A stretch of 64,000 nt of DNA from Chryseobacterium sp. (GTDB lineage: Bacteria > Bacteroidota > Bacteroidia > Flavobacteriales > Weeksellaceae): contig JAPUEB010000006.1 in NCBI GenBank assembly GCA_027492795.1, forward strand, positions 62,001 through 126,000. Direction: 5' to 3'. Both the position numbers and the translations under genes were made by a program. The number at the start of each line of letters is the position of its first letter. The stretch's first letter is position 1. Of the stretch, positions 9,110 through 18,790 are shown in pieces. The notes under the pieces are model-generated. The model searched no databases. It saw only the letters and a program-made list of their open reading frames with translations, and was not told the origin of the DNA.

Positions 9110-10060
9110 ATGTCTCATCTCAATATTACAGTAATCATCCCTATTTACAATGCCGCTGCTTTTCTCCAAAAATCGGTTGAATCCTGTCTGCAATTTGATG
9201 AGGTGAAAGAAATTTTATTGATTGATGACGCTTCAAAAGACAATTCTCTCGAAATTGCTATCAATCTTGCAAAAAATAACGGCAAAATAAAAGTTTTGCA
9301 GCATCCCGACAAAAAAAATCATGGCGTTTCTGCGACAAGAAACTTGGGAATTGACCACGCTTCACAAGATTTCATTACTTTTCTAGATGCTGATGATTAT
9401 TGGCTCCCAAACCGCTTTGATGCAGAAAGAGAGTATTTTAAAAATCCTAAAATAGACGGTGTTTTTGGAGCACTTTCCACCGAATTTGTTACAGAGGAAG
9501 GCAGAAGACAATACATAGAAAAATTTGAAGGCGATGGTTTAACAACCGTGAATTATCCAGCAGAAGGAAAAGACATTTTCTACGGGCTTATCGGGGAAAA
9601 GAAAGGATTTGGCGCTTTCTTTTCAATGATTGCATTAACAGTTCGAAAATCTGCTCTTGAAAATCCAAAAAGAAGGCTCAACGAAAAAATGGGAATAGGT
9701 GAAGACAAAGATTTCACTATTAAATTAGCTTTTGAAAAAAATCTAAAAACCGGCATTATAGATCGAGCTGTAGCAGTGAGAACCGGCCACGAAAACAACA
9801 GCATCACCAAAGTGAAAAACTATTCCTCGAAATTTTTTCATCATAATGCTTTGCTTTATGAATCATTATACAAATGGAGCCGAAACACTAAAGAAATGCC
9901 TCGAAATATCGTAGAAATTTTTAAATATAAATATCTCTCAGCAAAAATTGCGAGCGCAAGTGGTATAAAAAAGTATATGATGTTTGGCTTTTATGCTCCT
10001 TTTAATCCAAAACTATTAAAAACGAGATATCGTTATTATGCCCTTAAAAACAATGGATAA
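9110..10060 (+). CDS. Glycosyltransferase family 2 (paralogue set A)
   Basis: A 316-residue family 2 glycosyltransferase. NITVIIPIYNAAAFL, LIDDASKDNS and FLDADDYWLPNRF are the standard GT-A motifs, and MGIGEDKDFTIKLA corresponds to the acceptor-side acidic motif. It shares an HPDKKNHG...RNLGI block and the DADDYxLPNRF motif with the genes at 15828 and 16799, so these three form a recent paralogue family inside the locus. The 3' end overlaps the next gene by 23 bases. Confidence 0.88.
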   Translation: MSHLNITVIIPIYNAAAFLQKSVESCLQFDEVKEILLIDDASKDNSLEIAINLAKNNGKIKVLQHPDKKNHGVSATRNLGIDHASQDFITFLDADDYWLPNRFDAEREYFKNPKIDGVFGALSTEFVTEEGRRQYIEKFEGDGLTTVNYPAEGKDIFYGLIGEKKGFGAFFSMIALTVRKSALENPKRRLNEKMGIGEDKDFTIKLAFEKNLKTGIIDRAVAVRTGHENNSITKVKNYSSKFFHHNALLYESLYKWSRNTKEMPRNIVEIFKYKYLSAKIASASGIKKYMMFGFYAPFNPKLLKTRYRYYALKNNG

Positions 10061-10910
10061 TTTGAAGGAAAATTTGGTAAGCGTAGTAATCCCCTGCTAC
10101 AATCAGGCGGAGTATATTGAAGAAACGGTAGATTCTGTTTTGAAGCAAAGTTATGTTCCAATTGAAATTATTATCGTAAACGATGGTTCTACCGATAATT
10201 CGGGTAATGTTATTGAAGAAATTATTTCGAAATATCCAACAATAAAAAGCATAGTAATAAAAAATAGCGGTGTTTCCCGAGCAAGAAATATCGGAATAGA
10301 AAATGCGGAAGGAAAATATATTTTACCACTAGATGCGGACGATTTGATAGAGCCGGATTACATAAAACTCGCTGTTGAAGAATTTCAAAAAAATCCAGAT
10401 TTATTGGTAGTAACTGCAAAAGGAAGGTTTTTCGGAAAAGAAACCGGTGATTGGAATTTAGAAGATTTCTCGATGAAAAAAATGTTGCACGGAAATGTAG
10501 TTTTTTGTCCAAGCATTTTCAAAAAATCGGATTGGCAAAAAGTGGGCGGTTTTGATGAAAACATGACACATCTGGAAGATTGGGAATTCTTTATTCGACT
10601 TACTTCGCTGGCTCCTGAACAAGTGAAAAGACTAGATTACAGAGCGCTGAATTATCGCATAAAAGAACTTGGAGCAAGAAATACGGAGGGATTTGAAAAT
10701 CCAGAAGTTTATCATAATAATTGTCTATACATCTACAACAAGCACAAAAACCTCTACTTTCTGCACTATAACAATCCGTTGTTCCTCATTAAAGATTTGG
10801 AAAAACAAAAATGGGAGAAGGAGAAAATGCATAGAGAATTAAACTATCTGAAACGTTTTTTTACTACAAGAATTCTCTTAAGAATAAGAAAAATAATGCA
10901 TAGCAAATAG
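10038..10910 (+). CDS. Glycosyltransferase family 2
   Basis: A 290-residue family 2 glycosyltransferase with SVVIPCYNQAEYI, VNDGSTDNSG, LPLDADDLIEP and THLEDWEFFIR. It is most like the gene at 4600. An alternative start at 10053 (five codons later) would reduce the overlap with the upstream gene from 23 to 8 bases and is equally plausible. The C-terminal Lys/Arg-rich segment may associate with membrane. Confidence 0.87.
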   Translation: MPLKTMDNLKENLVSVVIPCYNQAEYIEETVDSVLKQSYVPIEIIIVNDGSTDNSGNVIEEIISKYPTIKSIVIKNSGVSRARNIGIENAEGKYILPLDADDLIEPDYIKLAVEEFQKNPDLLVVTAKGRFFGKETGDWNLEDFSMKKMLHGNVVFCPSIFKKSDWQKVGGFDENMTHLEDWEFFIRLTSLAPEQVKRLDYRALNYRIKELGARNTEGFENPEVYHNNCLYIYNKHKNLYFLHYNNPLFLIKDLEKQKWEKEKMHRELNYLKRFFTTRILLRIRKIMHSK

Positions 10911-10915
10911 TCCAA

Positions 10916-11917
10916 ATGCAAAAAACACAATGGTTAGATACCGCAAGAAGTATTGCAACGCTTGCTGTAATATTGGTACACATTCTTGGAGTCTATATAA
11001 ATAGCTATGGATCAATAGATGAGACATCATGGGCTATAACTACTCTATTTGGTAGTGGAATACGATTTTGTGTGCCTTTTTTCCTTATGCTTACTGGTGC
11101 ATTGTTGCTAAATAAAGATTATACAATTAAATCCTTCCTTAAAAAAAGATTTTCAAGAATTTTACTGCCATTTTTATTTTGGAGCATTATTTACGTGTTT
11201 ATTCAGAACAATTTTCAAATTGATAATAGCATAAAAGATCTTAGCAGCATCTTTTTGAAACCCACGGCTTTTCATTTATGGTATATTTATATGCTGATTG
11301 GAATTTACTTAATAATCCCAGTAGTAAATCAGGTTACAAAAGGCGTCAGCAGAAATATTATCCTGTATTACCTATTAATTTGGTTCGCAGTTCTTTTTTT
11401 CAATTTACCCTTGCTCTCCAAATTGCCAAAGTCCTTCGATCTCACCTATTTTTCGGGTTATCTTGGTTATGTACTTTTAGGGTTCTACCTATACAGGTAC
11501 AGCGGAAATGTTTTTCGCTACAAAAAAATACTATTTACAATCTTTTTAGCTTCTGTCTTATTTACTTTTGGCTTCACTTATTTATATTCCACAAAATATT
11601 TCAAATATGCAGATCAATTTTTCAACTATCTAACACCGAATATAGTTTTAATGTCATCATCATTATTTCTATTGCTAATGAATTCAAGTTCTCCACACGG
11701 AAAATTTACCGTTTTAGTTAATCTGATAAGTAAATACAGCTATGGCATCTACCTTTCTCATATTGCTACAATTATGCTGTTGCAGTTCTTTCTTCCGCAT
11801 CTCTTTCAGTTAAACCTAATGTCAATCATTTTTGTATTTTTACTTTGTGTCATAGTATCATTCGTTATTACCTATATTCTAAATAAATTACCTTTCGGAA
11901 AATATTTTGCAGGATAG
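10916..11917 (+). CDS. Membrane acyltransferase, acyltransferase-3 family
   Basis: A 333-residue polytopic membrane protein with about ten hydrophobic segments. The N-terminus WLDTARSIATLAVILVHILG carries the Arg and the His after the first helix that mark the acyltransferase-3 (OafA/WecH-like) family, and RFCVPFFLMLTGALLL is the conserved second-helix block. Such enzymes move acetyl or other acyl groups across the membrane onto glycans. Together with the second member at 19726 it suggests O-acylation of the exported polymer. Confidence 0.85.
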   Translation: MQKTQWLDTARSIATLAVILVHILGVYINSYGSIDETSWAITTLFGSGIRFCVPFFLMLTGALLLNKDYTIKSFLKKRFSRILLPFLFWSIIYVFIQNNFQIDNSIKDLSSIFLKPTAFHLWYIYMLIGIYLIIPVVNQVTKGVSRNIILYYLLIWFAVLFFNLPLLSKLPKSFDLTYFSGYLGYVLLGFYLYRYSGNVFRYKKILFTIFLASVLFTFGFTYLYSTKYFKYADQFFNYLTPNIVLMSSSLFLLLMNSSSPHGKFTVLVNLISKYSYGIYLSHIATIMLLQFFLPHLFQLNLMSIIFVFLLCVIVSFVITYILNKLPFGKYFAG

Positions 11918-11935
11918 CAAAACCACATAAAAAAA

Positions 11936-12868
11936 ATGGAAAATAATCCCCTGGTCTCCGTCATCATGCTCACATACAATCACGCACCCTATCTAAAGCA
12001 AGCGATAGAAGGTGTTTTGATGCAGAAAACAGATTTCCCTTTCGAATTGATTATATTTAATGACAATTCACCCGATAATTCAGATGAGATCATTAAACCT
12101 CTTGCAGAAAAAAACCCTAAAATCATTCGTTATTTCAAACATGAAAAAAACATTGGATTTGAAGAAAACCAACGTTTCGCTTTTCAACAATGCAAAGGGA
12201 AATATATTGCCTATTGCGAAGGCGACGATTACTGGACAGACGAAAAAAAACTTCAGTTTCAGGTAGATTTTTTAGAACAGCATCCTGATTTTGTGATGAC
12301 AACTGCGAGAACTTTTGCATACAAACAAAATACCGGAAAAACTTCCGAAGACGGCAAGGACGAAATCTTCAGAGGAAAAGATTGGGTAGATTACACGCAA
12401 GAAAGTTTCTTTAAAGAAAGGCCTACGCAAACCTTAACCTACCTCATCAGAAGAGATGTAATAGATTTGAAATGGATTGATATTTATCCAGATTACAGAG
12501 ATTTATACTATTTTTACCATGCGTTAGAATTTGGCAAAGGAAGAGCATTTAATAGAATTGTAGGGGTTTATAGATTACATGACGGCGGTGTTTTTAGCGC
12601 GTTGGATATTGAAAAACAACTAAATACCTCTATCAATTTGTTTAAAAACATCAAAAAAGTTAATAATGATTCGAGAGCTGATTTTCAGATAATCAAGGAT
12701 TATGACACCTTGATTAATAAATACTATTATATGAAAGAATTTCCAGTTCCAGTAAGAAATAGAAAGCTTTTCGAAAAAATTTTTGCGCGATACTCTATCT
12801 CTAGTAATTTTCAGATTTTGGTAAAGCAACTATTAAAAACTATAAAATATTCTATTAAAAAGGTATAA
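11936..12868 (+). CDS. Glycosyltransferase family 2
   Basis: A 310-residue family 2 glycosyltransferase: LVSVIMLTYNHAPYL, FNDNSPDNSD and YCEGDDYWTD. The CEGDDYW form of the DxD motif defines a common subgroup in Bacteroidota glycan clusters. Eighteen bases separate it from the acyltransferase gene. The C-terminal third has no motif I recognise. Sugar specificity unknown. Confidence 0.87.
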   Translation: MENNPLVSVIMLTYNHAPYLKQAIEGVLMQKTDFPFELIIFNDNSPDNSDEIIKPLAEKNPKIIRYFKHEKNIGFEENQRFAFQQCKGKYIAYCEGDDYWTDEKKLQFQVDFLEQHPDFVMTTARTFAYKQNTGKTSEDGKDEIFRGKDWVDYTQESFFKERPTQTLTYLIRRDVIDLKWIDIYPDYRDLYYFYHALEFGKGRAFNRIVGVYRLHDGGVFSALDIEKQLNTSINLFKNIKKVNNDSRADFQIIKDYDTLINKYYYMKEFPVPVRNRKLFEKIFARYSISSNFQILVKQLLKTIKYSIKKV

Positions 12869-12876
12869 AAAGAACC

Positions 12877-14679
12877 ATGTGCGGAATCGCCGGAATAATC
12901 GCAAATAACGCAGAAAAGTATAAAGAAAATCTGCAAAAAATGACCGACAGCATCGCCTATCGCGGTCCAGATTCTGCTGCTCATGAGTTTTTTGAAAACG
13001 CCGCTCTCGGTCACCGCCGACTCGCAATTTTAGACTTATCTGAAACAGGAAAACAACCTATGTTCTCCGACACCAAGAACGAATGCGTCGTTCTGAACGG
13101 CGAAATTTATGGCTATCTAGATTTAAAGAAAAAATACAGCGATTATCCTTACAGAGGAACTTCCGACACCGAACTTATTTTGGCGATGTACCAACAAAAG
13201 GGCGAAAACCTCATCAACGAACTCCCCGGAATGTTCGCTTTTGCGATTTGGGACGAAAAAAAACAGGAACTGTTCTGCGCAAGAGACCGTTTTGGCGAAA
13301 AACCATTTTATTACGCATTTGGAAAAAATGGCGAATTTATTTTTGCTTCAGAAATCAAAGCAATCATTGCTTCAGGATTGATAAGGCCAGAAATCGACAA
13401 AGCTCAAATCGCTTACTATTTAAAGAACGGATACATTCATCCGCATCACAGCATCTACAAAAATATTTTCAACCTAAAACCCGCCCATACTTTAACCCTG
13501 AAAAATGGAAAAGTAGAAACAAAACCTTATTGGAAAATCCCGACAGAAACATCAAAAATTTCCCTTGAAGAAGGTATTGAACAGTTTAAATTTCTTCTGG
13601 ATAATGCGGTTAGAAAACAGCTTATTGCCGATGTTCCAGTTGGTTCTTTTCTTTCAGGCGGTTTGGATTCCAGCACTATTGTTGCCGCAGCGTCGAAATA
13701 TGAAAAAAATCTGATGACAATTTGCTACGGCTACGAAACAGGCGACCTGAACGAAATGCCATACGCAAAAGCCATCGCAGAAAAATATGAAACCAACCAT
13801 TTTGAAATCCTGGATAAAGAACAAAGCATTTTCGATACGTTGAACGAGGTTTATTCTTACATGGACGAGCCTTTGATGGACTCTTCGCTTTTACCTATGC
13901 ATCTTATTTTCAAGGAAGCTTCCAAAAAACTGAAAGTGGTGCTTTCAGGCGATGTTGGCGATGAACTTTTCGGGGGTTACACATTTTACAAATACAATGT
14001 GGATTTGAGCCAGAAAGGATTTTATCCAGATTATCTCTCTAAAATTTTTCTGATGATGAACAAATTCAGAAATATAGGTTCTGAAAGAATTCACCGTGCA
14101 GAATACAGCGACTCCATTGATTTTCATCAAAATAAAGTGCGGAATTATTTTACGGAAAACGAAATAAAAAGCTTAGGCGTTACCGAAAATGTTCCCAATC
14201 AGAGTTTTAGTTTTGAATTTAAAGATGGAGATTTTAATGATTTAATGCGAATCGATTTAGAAAAATATGTTCCCGGAAATATGCTTTTGAAAGGTGACAG
14301 AACGGCGATGTTCAACTCCGTGGAAGCAAGAATTCCTTTTCTGGATGTTGATTTTGCAGAGTTCTGTATTAAATTACCATGGCAATTTAAAATGAATAAA
14401 TCTGATGATAAAATCATTCTACGAAAAGCCTACGCAAAAGCTTGGACAGAAGAAATTGCCAATCGCGGGAAAAATGGTTTTGCCGCATCGGTTACGGAGT
14501 GGTTTAAAGAAGATGCGCTGCAAGACTTAAATAAAGAATTATTAGAAAATAAAAATAGTTATATTTTCAACTATTTGAATTATAATGAAGTTCAAAAAAA
14601 GCTCAACAATAATCTTCAGCATTGGAGTTTGCTTATTTTAGCATTGTGGTTCCGAAATCAGCATCAAAATTTTGCGTAA
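12877..14679 (+). CDS. asnB: Asparagine synthetase-like glutamine amidotransferase
   Basis: A 600-residue class II glutamine amidotransferase fused to an ATP-pyrophosphatase domain, the architecture of glutamine-hydrolysing asparagine synthetase. The N-terminal nucleophile Cys follows the initiator Met (MCGIAGI), glutamine-binding VLNGEIYGY and GTSDTELIL are present, and the PP-loop is SGGLDSS at residues 261-267. Because it lies between two glycosyltransferase genes it may not make free asparagine. Relatives in O-antigen loci (for example WbpS of Pseudomonas) are thought to amidate uronic acids. The sequence does not distinguish these roles. Length is normal for the family. Confidence 0.85.
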   Translation: MCGIAGIIANNAEKYKENLQKMTDSIAYRGPDSAAHEFFENAALGHRRLAILDLSETGKQPMFSDTKNECVVLNGEIYGYLDLKKKYSDYPYRGTSDTELILAMYQQKGENLINELPGMFAFAIWDEKKQELFCARDRFGEKPFYYAFGKNGEFIFASEIKAIIASGLIRPEIDKAQIAYYLKNGYIHPHHSIYKNIFNLKPAHTLTLKNGKVETKPYWKIPTETSKISLEEGIEQFKFLLDNAVRKQLIADVPVGSFLSGGLDSSTIVAAASKYEKNLMTICYGYETGDLNEMPYAKAIAEKYETNHFEILDKEQSIFDTLNEVYSYMDEPLMDSSLLPMHLIFKEASKKLKVVLSGDVGDELFGGYTFYKYNVDLSQKGFYPDYLSKIFLMMNKFRNIGSERIHRAEYSDSIDFHQNKVRNYFTENEIKSLGVTENVPNQSFSFEFKDGDFNDLMRIDLEKYVPGNMLLKGDRTAMFNSVEARIPFLDVDFAEFCIKLPWQFKMNKSDDKIILRKAYAKAWTEEIANRGKNGFAASVTEWFKEDALQDLNKELLENKNSYIFNYLNYNEVQKKLNNNLQHWSLLILALWFRNQHQNFA

Positions 14680-14682
14680 AAC

Positions 14683-15825
14683 TTGAAAATTGCGGTTTCA
14701 CATATCGGTTATCCCATCACTCGGAATATTTTAAATAAAATTCCCAGAGCAGTTTATGTGGTCTTGAAAAAAAACAACAATCTTTTTCATACCCTTTCTA
14801 CAATTAAAAATTTAGTTTTCAGAAAAAAAATTGATTTTGACGGGAAATATTTTTTCTATAAGAATAGCGATGTTGATATTCTACATCTCTACAACGACAT
14901 CAATTATTCCTCAAGAAAATGGGTGGCTTCTTTTGAAACATTGGTTCCAAGATTTATGGAAACCAAAAACGACCATCAAAAAGCAGAACCTTTTCATCAA
15001 AAAAATGAAAAAACCAGCAAAGGTTTAGAGCAAATTGCAAAGAAAAACTGTTTGGGAATAATAGCCATTTCACAAGCAAGTGCAAATATCCAGTTAGAAC
15101 TTTTGCAACATTATCCTGAATTTGAGGATGCAGTAAAAAAGAAACTCCACATTTTGCATCCCTCCCAAAAGATTATCTCGGAGAAGATTGAAAAAAATAC
15201 GGATCAACTCCATTTTATTTTTATTGGAACACAGTTTCACTTGAAAGGCGGCGTTGAAATGTATGAAGTTTTAAAAAAACTGAAAGAAAAATACGATTTC
15301 AAGCTTACTGTAATTTCAAGTTTTAAGACGGATCATTACGTAACTAAAGTTTCCGAACAAGAAGCAAAAAAAACAAAAGAAACGCTCGAAAAAGAAGACT
15401 GGATAGATATTTACGAAAGTATTCCAAATGAAAAAGTGTTGGAATTGATTCAAAAATCAGATATCGGCTTGCTCCCAACTTGGAGCGACACCTACGGTTT
15501 TTCTGTTTTGGAAATGCAAGCTTGCGGAGTTCCCGTCATCACGACAGATATTCGGGCTTTGCCGGAAATCAATAATAATGATTGTGGCTGGATGATTCAT
15601 CTTCCGCAAAATCGCTTGAAACAGGCATTGTATTTCAATGATGAACAAACGGAAAATCTAAAGGAAACCTTGAAAAAACAATTTGAATTAATCTTGATTT
15701 CTATTTTTGAAGACAAATCCGTAATTTTAGCTAAAGCAATAAAATCGTTAGAAAGGATAAGAGAAGAACATAATCCTGAAGTTTTTGCAAAAAAGCTTTT
15801 AAGAATTTATACTGAAAAATTTTAA
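14683..15825 (+). CDS. Glycosyltransferase family 4
   Basis: A 380-residue GT-B enzyme. The second domain is clear: LHFIFIGTQFHLKGG, then IGLLPTWSDTYGFSVLEMQACGVPVI, the family 4 nucleotide-sugar-binding block with its ExxACGxP core. The start is TTG at 14683, three bases after the asnB stop; it gives the expected N-terminal strand (KIAVSHIGYP). It is the first GT-B enzyme in a run of mostly GT-A genes. Confidence 0.87.
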   Translation: MKIAVSHIGYPITRNILNKIPRAVYVVLKKNNNLFHTLSTIKNLVFRKKIDFDGKYFFYKNSDVDILHLYNDINYSSRKWVASFETLVPRFMETKNDHQKAEPFHQKNEKTSKGLEQIAKKNCLGIIAISQASANIQLELLQHYPEFEDAVKKKLHILHPSQKIISEKIEKNTDQLHFIFIGTQFHLKGGVEMYEVLKKLKEKYDFKLTVISSFKTDHYVTKVSEQEAKKTKETLEKEDWIDIYESIPNEKVLELIQKSDIGLLPTWSDTYGFSVLEMQACGVPVITTDIRALPEINNNDCGWMIHLPQNRLKQALYFNDEQTENLKETLKKQFELILISIFEDKSVILAKAIKSLERIREEHNPEVFAKKLLRIYTEKF

Positions 15826-15827
15826 TA

Positions 15828-16760
15828 GTGAACATTTCCGTTATCATCCCTGTTTACAATGCGGAACGCTTTTTGGAAAAGGCGGTCGATTCCGCATTGC
15901 AGTTTGAGGAAGTGAAGGAAATTCTGTTGATTGAAGATTGTTCCCCAGATAACTCATTGGAAATCTGTAAAAATTTAGTTTTAAAAGATTCCAGAATCAA
16001 ACTGTTTCAACATCCCGATCAAGGAAATCACGGAGCTGGAGCAACCAGAAACTTGGGTTTGGTAAAAGCTTCGCAGGAATTCATCGCTTTTTTGGATGCG
16101 GATGATTATTATCTTCCTAACAGATTTACTGAAGAAAAGAAACTTTTTGAAAATCCAGAAATCGAAGGCGTTTTCAATGCAGTAGGGACCGATTTCCTCA
16201 CAGAAAAAGGAAAATTAGAATTCAAGGAAAAATTTAAGGACGCAGAGCTCACCACTTTTAGAAAACCAGCTGAAGGAAAAAAAGTTTTTTATGCCCTTTT
16301 GGGCTTGGACAAATCTTTTGGAACTTTCTTTCACCTCAATGGACTAGCCATTCGAGCCGAAAGTATTCGAAAAAATAATTTAAGATTTAATGAAGCTTTG
16401 AAAGTTCATCAGGATCAGGATTTCATTACAAAACTAGCCTATCATTGTTATTTGAAATCTGGGAAAATTGATAAAGCGGTTGCAATGAGAGGAGTTCATG
16501 ATGATAATCGAATCACCAAAATAAAACTGTATTCAGAAAAATACAATCAGCGACAAGCTCTTTTGTGGAATTCAGTTCACGATTGGTCGAAAGATAAAGA
16601 CATCGAAAAAAAATATCGTGATCATATTTCTCTATCACACAAAGCTTTTGAGCTTGCGATAAAAAAAGGGGGTGCAAAATATTTTTCCTTAATTTTAAAC
16701 ATAATAAAAAATCCAAATATCCTAAAAACAAGGTATCGTTTCAGTTATTTAAATCGTTAA
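15828..16760 (+). CDS. Glycosyltransferase family 2 (paralogue set A)
   Basis: A 310-residue family 2 glycosyltransferase starting at GTG. Motifs are ISVIIPVYNAERFL, IEDCSPDNS, FLDADDYYLPNRF and VHQDQDFITKLAY. It resembles the next gene and the one at 9110 along their whole length, including the HPD..NHGAGATRNLG block, which marks gene duplication. It begins two bases after the stop of the preceding gene. Confidence 0.88.
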   Translation: MNISVIIPVYNAERFLEKAVDSALQFEEVKEILLIEDCSPDNSLEICKNLVLKDSRIKLFQHPDQGNHGAGATRNLGLVKASQEFIAFLDADDYYLPNRFTEEKKLFENPEIEGVFNAVGTDFLTEKGKLEFKEKFKDAELTTFRKPAEGKKVFYALLGLDKSFGTFFHLNGLAIRAESIRKNNLRFNEALKVHQDQDFITKLAYHCYLKSGKIDKAVAMRGVHDDNRITKIKLYSEKYNQRQALLWNSVHDWSKDKDIEKKYRDHISLSHKAFELAIKKGGAKYFSLILNIIKNPNILKTRYRFSYLNR

Positions 16761-16798
16761 AATAATTGCAGATTGTCGATATTAAATCAACATTTTCT

Positions 16799-17725
16799 AT
16801 GAAAATTTCCGTCATCATTCCCGTTTATAATGCAGAAAAATATGTTGCAAAAGCTGTAGAATCTGCTTTGGAGTTTGACGAGGTTTTTGAGGTAATTATG
16901 ATTGAGGATAAATCTCCCGATAATGCTTTGGAAGCTTGCAAAGTTTTGGTTAAAAAATATCCTCGCGTAAAACTATATCAACATCCCGACAAAAAAAATC
17001 ACGGAGCTGGAGCAAGTAGAAATCTTGGAATAGAAAAAGCAACTGGAGATTTTATCGCTTTCCTTGATGCGGATGATTATTATTTACCCAACCGTTTCCA
17101 TGCGGAAAAGGAACTTTTTAAAAACTCGGAAGTGGAAGGAGTTTACGGCGCAATTGGGGTAGAATATTATTCTGAAAAAGCAAAAGAACAATTCTACCAT
17201 ATTTACCAAAATAAATTGGATACGGTTTACAAAAAAGCTGATCCAAAAGATGTTTTTCCTGGCCAGATGCATCTGCGTGGTAGTTTTGGGCTTATTCATT
17301 TGAACACTTTAACCGTCCGAAAATCTGCTTTGCAAAAAATGGATAGGCTTTTTGATACATCACTGCGACTGCATCAAGACACAGATTTTACGATAAGATT
17401 AGCTTATTATCTGCAACTTTTTACGGGAATTAATGACAAAGCAATTGCAATGCGCGGAGTTCACGAAAGCAATAGAATTACTGCAATAGAAACAAAAAAA
17501 ATAAATCCTGCAACAACAAGGGTTTTACTTTGGAAAAAGCTGAAAGACTGGGCTATCGTTGAACAAAATTTACCTGAAGAATACCGAATACACATCATCA
17601 GGATGCACCGTAGTTTTGAGATTGCAAATGCTGCTTCTCTAAAAAAATGGGGAATGATTTTGAAATATTTGATGGTGGATTTTAAAAGTATAAGATCGGG
17701 CCTTTACAACATCAATTTCCGCTAA
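16799..17725 (+). CDS. Glycosyltransferase family 2 (paralogue set A)
   Basis: A 308-residue family 2 glycosyltransferase with KISVIIPVYNAEKYV, IEDKSPDNA, FLDADDYYLPNRF and LHQDTDFTIRLAY. I chose ATG at 16799 because it aligns with the start of the paralogue at 15828; an in-frame TTG at 16766 would add eleven residues without similarity. It is the last gene of the uninterrupted + strand run and ends one base before the convergent methyltransferase gene. Confidence 0.87.
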   Translation: MKISVIIPVYNAEKYVAKAVESALEFDEVFEVIMIEDKSPDNALEACKVLVKKYPRVKLYQHPDKKNHGAGASRNLGIEKATGDFIAFLDADDYYLPNRFHAEKELFKNSEVEGVYGAIGVEYYSEKAKEQFYHIYQNKLDTVYKKADPKDVFPGQMHLRGSFGLIHLNTLTVRKSALQKMDRLFDTSLRLHQDTDFTIRLAYYLQLFTGINDKAIAMRGVHESNRITAIETKKINPATTRVLLWKKLKDWAIVEQNLPEEYRIHIIRMHRSFEIANAASLKKWGMILKYLMVDFKSIRSGLYNINFR

Positions 17726-17726
17726 A

Positions 17727-18497
17727 TTATTTCACAAAAACCCCGATAAACTTTCCCTCGAAATCTACAATTGTAGGCTCTAAGCCGTTTTTTTCACAAA
17801 AATCTTGAAAAGCCGAATTATCATTAATGTCATCGCTGATGAAGACTCCTCCTTTTCTTAAATTGCTGTACAGTTTTGGATACGCCCACGACATTCCTTC
17901 ATAAGCCTTATCAGAATCATAATGCACCACATCAACCTCATTACAAATTGAGAAAATTTTAGGTAGCGACTCGCGGTCTGCATGCCTAAAAAGCTTCCAA
18001 TTCTTTTTCAATTCTTCCGGAACAACAAAACCCACATATTTGTCGCCATCTTGGCTTAAATAGGGCATATCCGAGCTGTAAAGCGTCCCATTTCTTTTTT
18101 CCAAAGATTTCAAAGCAGCAAAAGACGACCAACCGTATGCAACCCCTGTTTCGATGACATTTTTAGCTTTTGTAAACTCGCATGCCTCATAAATAAGCTC
18201 CAATGCTCCTGCTCCACCCATTTTCACGGGGCAATTCTGTTGTTTTCTTAAAGCCTCAAGGTATTCTTTATCAAATTTTTCAGCAAATTTTTCCATCTTT
18301 TTGCCGAATAATTTTTCAATAGCTTCCGTTTGGCTTACAGCATTTTCAGAAGCCCAAAGGTTCGTCTTTTCTTTACCCTTGAAGGCACTTTTTCTATTGA
18401 AAACATTTTTGATGATTTTTCTGCCTAGTTCAGGATAAAGATCTGGTCTTTTAAGATAACCTGCTAAAGTTTTGGTAACCCGTAGTAATTCGCCCAC
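17727..18497 (-). CDS. Class I SAM-dependent methyltransferase
   Basis: A 256-residue methyltransferase-like protein on the minus strand, the first break in the + strand run. KNVIETGVAYGWSSFAAL is the SAM-binding motif, YSSDMPYL contains the acidic residue after strand 2, and DVVHYDSDKAYEGM the next acidic strand. The start is GTG (CAC at 18495-18497); no earlier Met gives a better one. It may methylate a terminal sugar; chain-terminating methylation is common in ABC-exported O-antigens, but this is only contextual. Confidence 0.8.
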   Translation of the reverse strand: MGELLRVTKTLAGYLKRPDLYPELGRKIIKNVFNRKSAFKGKEKTNLWASENAVSQTEAIEKLFGKKMEKFAEKFDKEYLEALRKQQNCPVKMGGAGALELIYEACEFTKAKNVIETGVAYGWSSFAALKSLEKRNGTLYSSDMPYLSQDGDKYVGFVVPEELKKNWKLFRHADRESLPKIFSICNEVDVVHYDSDKAYEGMSWAYPKLYSNLRKGGVFISDDINDNSAFQDFCEKNGLEPTIVDFEGKFIGVFVK

Positions 18498-18553
18498 TTA
18501 TGTTTTATTTCCGGCAAAAATACTAAAATTATAAATCTTTTTAAAAAAGGCTT

Positions 18554-18561
18554 TATCTTTG
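18554..18561 (+). promoter_or_regulatory. Candidate -7 box TATCTTTG
   Basis: This matches the Bacteroidota -7 consensus TAnnTTTG. It is the only good match on the + strand in the gap before the glycosyltransferase at 18880 and could restart transcription of the second half of the locus, though over 300 bases would remain untranslated. No clear -33 TTG was seen. Confidence 0.3.
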
Positions 18562-18562
18562 T

Positions 18563-18700
18563 TCAGATTTTTTTAACACAAATGATCTGGAAAAACTTTT
18601 CACTTGCAATAATGGCTTTAGGATATTTTGAATCATCTATAAGATAGGCATTACAAAGCACTTTCCCAGCTTTCTTTATTTTTGAATTTAGAATTTGAGC
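18563..18700 (-). pseudogene. Remnant of a protein C-terminus, unidentified
   Basis: Read on the minus strand, this frame runs 45 codons to a TGA at 18563-18565 and ends ...LIDDSKYPKAIIASEKFF..., a composition that looks like real protein. It has no start codon and an in-frame stop just upstream. A neighbouring frame continues the apparent coding upstream (FLSSNSKFKNKESWESAL), which would fit a frameshifted and truncated gene. I cannot name the family. Confidence 0.35.
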
Positions 18701-18790
18701 TTAAAAAAATCACATTTTATTAAATATCAATTTCCTCTGAAATTGAAATAGCGCTAAAAAAGATTTTCTAAAGATAAAAGAATAACCAAA

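Noticed and set aside
11278-11721. 147-codon + strand frame overlapping the membrane acyltransferase
   Set aside because: Wrong frame of a clear acyltransferase-3 gene; no protein-like motifs.
13083-13568. 161-codon + strand frame inside asnB
   Set aside because: Arg/Lys-rich shadow of the asparagine synthetase frame.
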